Below, piece by piece: positions 5,379-9,413 of a stretch of DNA of 9,413 nt. The stretch is from Planktomarina sp. (GTDB lineage Bacteria > Pseudomonadota > Alphaproteobacteria > Rhodobacterales > Rhodobacteraceae), in contig JAKMFM010000261.1 of NCBI GenBank assembly GCA_022425445.1, positions 1 through 9,413 of the forward strand. The letters run 5' to 3'. The notes beneath the pieces are model-generated. The model saw nothing but the letters and a program-made list of their open reading frames with translations. It ran no database searches and had not been told where the DNA came from. Each line of letters opens with the position of its first letter. The stretch's first letter is position 1. Both the position numbers and the translations under genes were made by a program.

Positions 5379-6821
5379 TTAACTGTCTTCCCAGCAGCTC
5401 ACAGCTTTGATTTCCATGAACTCATGCAGGCCGAAAATACCGCCTTCGCGGCCATTGCCTGATTGCTTGTAGCCGCCAAATGGGCTGCCCATGCCAAAGC
5501 CGACAGAATTGGTTTCGACCATGCCTGAGCGTAACTGCCGCGCGACACGCTGACGTTGTTCTTGATCGCCGCATTGGATGTAATTGGTCAAACCATAGGG
5601 CGTGTCATTGGCAATTGCGATGGCTTCCTCTTCGGTGTCAAAGGGCATGATGGTCATGACAGGGCCAAAGATTTCTTCGCGGTTGATACGGGCCGTGTTG
5701 TCCACATCCGCAAATATGGTCGGGCGGACATAATAGCCCCGGTTCAACCCTTCCGGGCGACCAAGCCCGCCTGCGATCACTGTGGCGCCATCTTCTTTTA
5801 TACCCACCTCGATTAGGTTTTGGATTTTATCAAATTGCATTTGACTGACCACAGGACCGATATGGCCGCCTTCTTCAGACGCAGGGCCAACTTTAGTCGC
5901 CTCGGCTGTGGCCGCGGCTTGCTCCAGCGCTTGGGCGTAGCGAGAGCGCTCTACCAACATACGGGTTGGGGCGTTGCACGATTGGCCGGAATTGCGCATG
6001 CAGCGGGCGACTCCATTGGTCACCGCATCATCAGCAGCATTGGCGAAAATGATATTCGCACCTTTTCCGCCGAGCTCGAGGCTCACACGTTTGAGCGTAT
6101 CGGCGGCGGCTTTTGAAATGGCGATGCCCGCACGGGATGAACCTGTGAAGCTGACCATATCTACATCAGGATGCACAGACAGCTGCGAGCCAACGCCCAG
6201 ACCATCGCCGTTGACGAGGTTGAACACACCGGCAGGGAAGCCTGCCTCATGAATCATCTCAGCAAACAATAGGCCCGAGAGCGGTGCAATTTCGGAGGGT
6301 TTCAAAACCATGGTGCAGCCAGCGGCCAGCGCGGGCACGGCCTTGAGCACAATTTGGTTCATGGGCCAGTTCCAAGGGGTGATCAAAGCGGTCACACCAA
6401 TGGGTTCCATCACAGTGCGCTCATTGGGCGCTTGCGCGCCGAGCGGGCGATCAAATTCGAAATCTTTGAAGGCATTGATAAAGCCTTGCAAATGCCATGT
6501 TCCAGCGCCAACCTGCTGATTGCGAGATAATTTTTGCGGCGCGCCCATTTCTAGGCTGATCGCTGCGGCCATATCGGCCTGCCGGGCTTGGTAAACTTCA
6601 AGCAATTTTTCTAACAGGTCCAAGCGCTCTGCCTTGCTGGTTTGGCACCAGCTGGGGAAGGCGGCTTTTGCAGCTGCGACCGCGGCATCCGTATCCGCCT
6701 GTCCGCCTAAAGAAATCACCCCAACCACGTCTTCTGTGCTTGGATCGATGACATCAAAGTCATGCGCCGTTGCTGGGTTAACCCATTGGCCGTTGATATA
6801 AAATTGGCGCTTCTCGATCAT
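5379..6821 (-). CDS. NAD(P)-dependent aldehyde dehydrogenase, CddD-like group
   Basis: This 480-residue enzyme should oxidise an aldehyde to its carboxylic acid in the cytoplasm. The frame is open to 6881, but the start at 6821 is chosen because GGGAGG (6827-6832) lies five bases upstream and MIEKRQFYINGQWV is the usual family N-terminus. Key sites counted from there are TPWNW with Asn151, SFTGSSRAG (224-232), general base Glu249 in LELGGK and nucleophile Cys282 in NSGQSCNAPTRM. The C-terminal part has EEIFGPV and PFGGYKQSGNGRE. The SCNAPTRM and NLVNGDG patterns recall the group containing CddD (6-oxolauric acid dehydrogenase), though this was judged from memory. No partner alcohol dehydrogenase or regulator is adjacent, so the substrate is unknown. 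It follows pnp in the same direction but is separated from it by a strong terminator, so it should have its own promoter. Confidence 0.95.
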   Translation of the reverse strand: MIEKRQFYINGQWVNPATAHDFDVIDPSTEDVVGVISLGGQADTDAAVAAAKAAFPSWCQTSKAERLDLLEKLLEVYQARQADMAAAISLEMGAPQKLSRNQQVGAGTWHLQGFINAFKDFEFDRPLGAQAPNERTVMEPIGVTALITPWNWPMNQIVLKAVPALAAGCTMVLKPSEIAPLSGLLFAEMIHEAGFPAGVFNLVNGDGLGVGSQLSVHPDVDMVSFTGSSRAGIAISKAAADTLKRVSLELGGKGANIIFANAADDAVTNGVARCMRNSGQSCNAPTRMLVERSRYAQALEQAAATAEATKVGPASEEGGHIGPVVSQMQFDKIQNLIEVGIKEDGATVIAGGLGRPEGLNRGYYVRPTIFADVDNTARINREEIFGPVMTIMPFDTEEEAIAIANDTPYGLTNYIQCGDQEQRQRVARQLRSGMVETNSVGFGMGSPFGGYKQSGNGREGGIFGLHEFMEIKAVSCWEDS

Positions 6822-7014
6822 CTTTGCCTCCCGCAAGTACTGAGTTCGAGCGAGAATGTCATTGCCGGTTGAATTTCGCAAGCATTGAAGATGCCAGCAG
6901 CAGCACTTTTTTCTGAACGATACACGCTCGATGCGTCCGGTGGTGCCACCGTAGGAGGAGACTTCAGCGCATGCGTTTTTGCGAAAATACTGATGGTATG
7001 ATTTTTCCTAAAAC
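6822..7014 (-). promoter_or_regulatory. Spacer carrying the aldehyde dehydrogenase promoter
   Basis: This stretch lies between the pnp terminator and the aldehyde dehydrogenase. On the minus strand, TTGCGA and CATTCT separated by 17 bases (about 6851-6879) are a possible but weak -35/-10 pair. A 14-bp palindrome at 6938-6951 lies further upstream. No coding sequence other than the in-frame extension of the dehydrogenase is present, and that extension lacks family similarity. Confidence 0.35.
6938..6951. promoter_or_regulatory. 14-bp palindrome upstream of the aldehyde dehydrogenase, candidate operator
   Basis: CGGTGG-TG-CCACCG has perfect 6-bp arms around a 2-base centre. It is 117 bases before the chosen start at 6821 and downstream of the pnp terminator, so it would sit in DNA upstream of any promoter for the dehydrogenase. 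A dimeric regulator site is the simplest reading, but no regulator is encoded nearby. Confidence 0.35.
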
Positions 7015-7044
7015 CAAAAAAGCCCCACTATAGGCGGGGCTTTT
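7015..7044 (-). terminator. Rho-independent terminator of pnp
   Basis: On the minus strand the sequence reads AAAAGCCCC, a 10-base loop, then GGGGCTTTTTT. This is a GC stem extended by A-T pairs and ended by a T run. It starts 22 bases past the pnp stop codon, the classic place, and separates pnp from the downstream aldehyde dehydrogenase. The A run on the other side makes it potentially bidirectional, but no plus-strand gene ends here. Confidence 0.93.
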
Positions 7045-7065
7045 AAGACGTTTGTTCTGGGCGAT

Positions 7066-9201
7066 TTAGCCTTCGCTGGCCTCATCAGCTACGATTTCTT
7101 CGCCGGTCTCTTGGTTGACCATTTTCATGGCCAAACGCACCTTGCCGCGATCATCAAAGCCCAACAGTTTGACCCAAACCTCTTGACCTTCTTTGAGAAC
7201 ATCTGAAGGGTGGTTTAAGCGGCGGTTTTCGATTTGGCTGACATGCACCAGACCATCGCGCTTGCCGAAGAAGTTTACAAATGCGCCGAAGTCGACAACT
7301 TTGACAACTTTGCCTTTGTAGATCGCATTTTCTTCAGGTTCCGCCACGATCGCATGGATCATGTCGTAAGCTGTTTTGATGCTGTCGCCATTCGGGCTGG
7401 CGATTTTGATCACGCCTTCGTCGTTGATATCAACTTTCGCGCCGGAGACCTCAACAATTTCGCGGATCACTTTACCTCCAGAGCCTATGACTTCACGGAT
7501 CTTATCGGTCGGGATTTGCATGGTTTCAATCCGCGGTGCGTGAACAGAGAATTCCTGTGCGCCTGAAATGGATTTGCCCATTTCACCCAAGATATGCAAA
7601 CGGCCGTCTTTGGCTTGTGCCAAGGCTTTTTTCATAATGTCTTGCGTGATGCCGGCCACTTTGATGTCCATTTGCAATGAGGTGATCCCAGCTTCTGTGC
7701 CGGCCACTTTGAAGTCCATGTCGCCCAGGTGATCTTCATCGCCCAAGATATCGGTCAAAACGGCATATTCGCCGTCTTCTTCCAAGACCAGACCCATAGC
7801 CACACCGGCAACCGGCGCTTTCAAAGGCACGCCAGCGTCCATCATAGACAGCGAGCCGCCACAGACCGATGCCATAGAGGATGAGCCGTTGGATTCGGTG
7901 ATCTCTGAGACCAAACGGATGGTATAGGGGAAGTCGGTTGCCGCAGGTAATACAGCCTGAAGCGCGCGCCATGCTAATTTACCATGCCCAATTTCGCGGC
8001 GGCCTGGAGGGCCGAAGCGCCCGACTTCACCCACAGAATAGGGAGGGAAGTTATAATGCAGCAGGAAGTTGGATTTGTAAGTGCCGTGCAACGCATCTAT
8101 CATTTGCTCGTCATCGCCGGTGCCCAAGGTGGTTACGACCAGACCCTGCGTTTCACCACGGGTGAACAAGGCGGAGCCATGTGTGCGTGGCAACAGACCT
8201 GTTTCGCAATTGATTGCCCGGACCGTATCCAAGGCGCGTCCATCAATGCGTTTGCCGTTTTTCACAACATCGCCGCGCAGAACTTTGGATTCCAGCTTTT
8301 TCAAAGCAGACCCTAGGTTTTCATCGGCCAATTGTTCCTCGCTGAGGTTGGCTTTGATTGCCTCTTTCGCTGCTGCAACCGCAGAGGTGCGTTCTTGCTT
8401 GTCTGTGATGGCGTAAGCGGCACGCATCGCCTCTTCACCAGCGGCAGATACGGCGGCTGAGAGGTCGCTGTAATCTGGTGCTTGGAAGTCAAAAGGCTCT
8501 TTCGCGCAATTTTCCGCCAAATCGACGATCAGATCGATCACGGGTTGGATTTGCTCATGTGCAAAAGCAATCGCGCCGAGCATCTCATCTTCAGACAGCT
8601 CATAGGCTTCGGATTCAACCATCATAACTGCGTCTTTGGTACCGGCCACAACCAGGTCCAAACGCTGCTCCGGATTCTGGCGCAGATTGTGCATATCATC
8701 AATCGTTGGGTTGAGCACGTAGTCACCATCTACAAAGCCCACGCGTGCCCCGGCGATTGGGCCCATGAATGGCGCGCCTGAGATGGTCAGAGCTGCTGAG
8801 GCCGCGATCATAGCAACCATGTCTGGGTCATTGACCAAGTCATGCGACAGAACGGTACAGATCACCAAGACTTCGTTTTTGAAGCCCGGCACAAACAAAG
8901 GCCGGATGGGGCGATCGATCAAACGTGATGTCAGCGTCTCTTTTTCGGTTGGACGTGCTTCGCGTTTGAAAAAGCCACCTGGAATTTTACCGGCAGCATA
9001 ATATTTTTCGTTATAATGTACGGTCAGAGGGAAAAAGTCCTGACCGGGTTTTTGGCTTTTGGCGAATGTTACGTTCGCCATAACTGAGGTTTCACCCAAA
9101 GTTGCAATGACGGTGCCGTCGGCTTGACGGGCAACCTTACCTGTTTCCAAAGTAAGGGTCTCTTCGCCCCACTGAATGGATTTTTTAGCTTCTGTAAACA
9201 T
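7066..9201 (-). CDS. pnp: Polyribonucleotide nucleotidyltransferase (PNPase)
   Basis: PNPase degrades RNA 3' to 5' by phosphorolysis, releasing nucleoside diphosphates, and is a part of bacterial mRNA decay. At 711 residues it has the usual full length. It shows a first RNase PH domain with GGFFKREARP (75-84; the phosphate/RNA loop reads FFKR rather than FFRR) and SRLIDRPIRPLF (92-103), a helical linker, and a second catalytic RNase PH domain (about 325-540) with ESNGSSSMASVCGGSL (436-451) and the metal-site motif DEDHLGDMDFKVAG (488-501). A KH domain follows with IGSGGKVIREI (572-582), then an S1 domain (about 626-694) with GKVVKVVDFGAFV. The start at 9201 has AGGA eight bases upstream (9210-9213). 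A strong terminator follows the gene. The leader contains hairpins, which may matter because E. coli pnp is autoregulated through its leader. An rpsO gene is not directly upstream. Confidence 0.98.
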   Translation of the reverse strand: MFTEAKKSIQWGEETLTLETGKVARQADGTVIATLGETSVMANVTFAKSQKPGQDFFPLTVHYNEKYYAAGKIPGGFFKREARPTEKETLTSRLIDRPIRPLFVPGFKNEVLVICTVLSHDLVNDPDMVAMIAASAALTISGAPFMGPIAGARVGFVDGDYVLNPTIDDMHNLRQNPEQRLDLVVAGTKDAVMMVESEAYELSEDEMLGAIAFAHEQIQPVIDLIVDLAENCAKEPFDFQAPDYSDLSAAVSAAGEEAMRAAYAITDKQERTSAVAAAKEAIKANLSEEQLADENLGSALKKLESKVLRGDVVKNGKRIDGRALDTVRAINCETGLLPRTHGSALFTRGETQGLVVTTLGTGDDEQMIDALHGTYKSNFLLHYNFPPYSVGEVGRFGPPGRREIGHGKLAWRALQAVLPAATDFPYTIRLVSEITESNGSSSMASVCGGSLSMMDAGVPLKAPVAGVAMGLVLEEDGEYAVLTDILGDEDHLGDMDFKVAGTEAGITSLQMDIKVAGITQDIMKKALAQAKDGRLHILGEMGKSISGAQEFSVHAPRIETMQIPTDKIREVIGSGGKVIREIVEVSGAKVDINDEGVIKIASPNGDSIKTAYDMIHAIVAEPEENAIYKGKVVKVVDFGAFVNFFGKRDGLVHVSQIENRRLNHPSDVLKEGQEVWVKLLGFDDRGKVRLAMKMVNQETGEEIVADEASEG

Positions 9202-9213
9202 CTATGTTTTCCT

Positions 9214-9225
9214 AAACGGCCGTTT
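9214..9225. repeat. 12-bp perfect palindrome next to the pnp ribosome-binding site
   Basis: AAACGGCCGTTT is self-complementary over 12 bases and abuts the AGGA Shine-Dalgarno of pnp (9210-9213). With no spacer it would not fold as a simple RNA hairpin, but a shifted GGCC-AAAC-GGCC fold on the transcript is possible, and dimeric proteins could bind the DNA. Its place suggests a role in pnp expression, which is inference. Confidence 0.35.
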
Positions 9226-9237
9226 GGCCTATCACAT

Positions 9238-9255
9238 GGCGGCCCCATTGCCGCC
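9238..9255 (-). promoter_or_regulatory. Stem-loop in the pnp leader
   Basis: GGCGGC (9238-9243) and GCCGCC (9250-9255) pair perfectly around a six-base loop, giving a very stable GC hairpin about 37 bases upstream of the pnp start codon. A second, 5-bp hairpin (GGCGC / GCGCC, 9277-9296) lies further upstream. In E. coli an RNase III cut in a pnp leader hairpin allows PNPase to repress its own synthesis. Whether these hairpins do the same is untested, and they could instead help end the upstream transcript, although no T run follows. Confidence 0.45.
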
Positions 9256-9375
9256 GACCCCGATATCTTGTTTTCGGGCGCTGGAGTCCGGGCGCCGCGT
9301 TTCAGATAGCGCGCGTCTATAGCAATAATTGCTGCGGGGGAAGGGGGGGCGTGGATCAGCGGCGGAGTTCGCAAC

Positions 9376-9413
9376 TTAGGTCGGAGCATCTTGGGGCGCA
9401 GGCGCTTCAAAGA
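9376..9413 (-). CDS. Possible C-terminus of an unidentified upstream gene (cut by window edge)
   Basis: On the minus strand the last bases of the window read in frame FEAPAPQDAPT followed by TAA at 9376-9378. The Ala/Pro/Asp-rich ending looks like a natural protein tail, but twelve codons are too few to identify it. It does not resemble the basic C-terminus of ribosomal protein S15, whose gene (rpsO) commonly precedes pnp. It would end 175 bases before the pnp start, in the same direction. It could also be chance. Confidence 0.3.
   Translation of the reverse strand, partial: FEAPAPQDAPT

Noticed and set aside
6822..6881. Aldehyde dehydrogenase starting at 6881 (20 residues longer)
   Set aside because: The extra residues do not belong to the family N-terminus, and the inner ATG at 6821 has a strong GGGAGG site.
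9335..9348. Two G runs close together (five G and seven G)
   Set aside because: They lie in non-coding spacer between the putative upstream stop and pnp. Nothing suggests a function, and run-length error cannot be judged here.
9069..9410. Minus-strand open frame of 113 codons overlapping the pnp start
   Set aside because: It overlaps the conserved N-terminus of PNPase in another frame, and its Pro/Arg/Lys-rich sequence resembles no family. It is a shadow frame.

Overview
The window looks like chromosomal DNA of a marine alphaproteobacterium, most likely Rhodobacteraceae (roseobacter type). This is inferred from the minus-strand order ffh, chorismate mutase, rpsP, from the protein styles, and from a moderate GC content. 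It holds core housekeeping genes, two lone metabolic enzymes and one clearly broken locus. I see no CRISPR array, phage module, intact insertion sequence, tRNA or rRNA.

Layout: the left end (1-1911, minus strand) carries the start of rpsP, a small AroQ-type chorismate mutase and ffh, closely spaced as an operon transcribed ffh > chorismate mutase > rpsP. A 320-base divergent spacer follows, containing several inverted repeats. It leads into a plus-strand FAD-linked hydroxyacid dehydrogenase (2232-3659). Convergent to that gene, and overlapping its stop codon, is a relic on the minus strand (3656-4449). The 5' part of an exopolysaccharide-type YjbH gene carries a one-base frameshift in a C run and is joined in frame to the last ~120 codons of a UDP-glucose 4-epimerase (galE). 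This looks like a collapsed surface-polysaccharide locus and is the most unusual thing here.

Next comes plus-strand rluA (4591-5235), a close match to the dual-specificity RluA pseudouridine synthase, then a long imperfect inverted repeat (5303-5364) between converging genes. The right half is minus strand: an aldehyde dehydrogenase (5379-6821) with its own spacer and a palindrome upstream, a strong intrinsic terminator (7015-7044), pnp (7066-9201), a structured pnp leader, and the last codons of an unidentified gene at the right edge.

ffh, rpsP, rluA and pnp all serve translation, protein targeting or RNA metabolism, and the chorismate mutase belongs to aromatic amino-acid synthesis. The FAD dehydrogenase and the aldehyde dehydrogenase are stand-alone catabolic enzymes whose substrates cannot be fixed from sequence. 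I did not find a convincing new biological system. The chimeric relic and the unexplained palindromes are the points worth checking.
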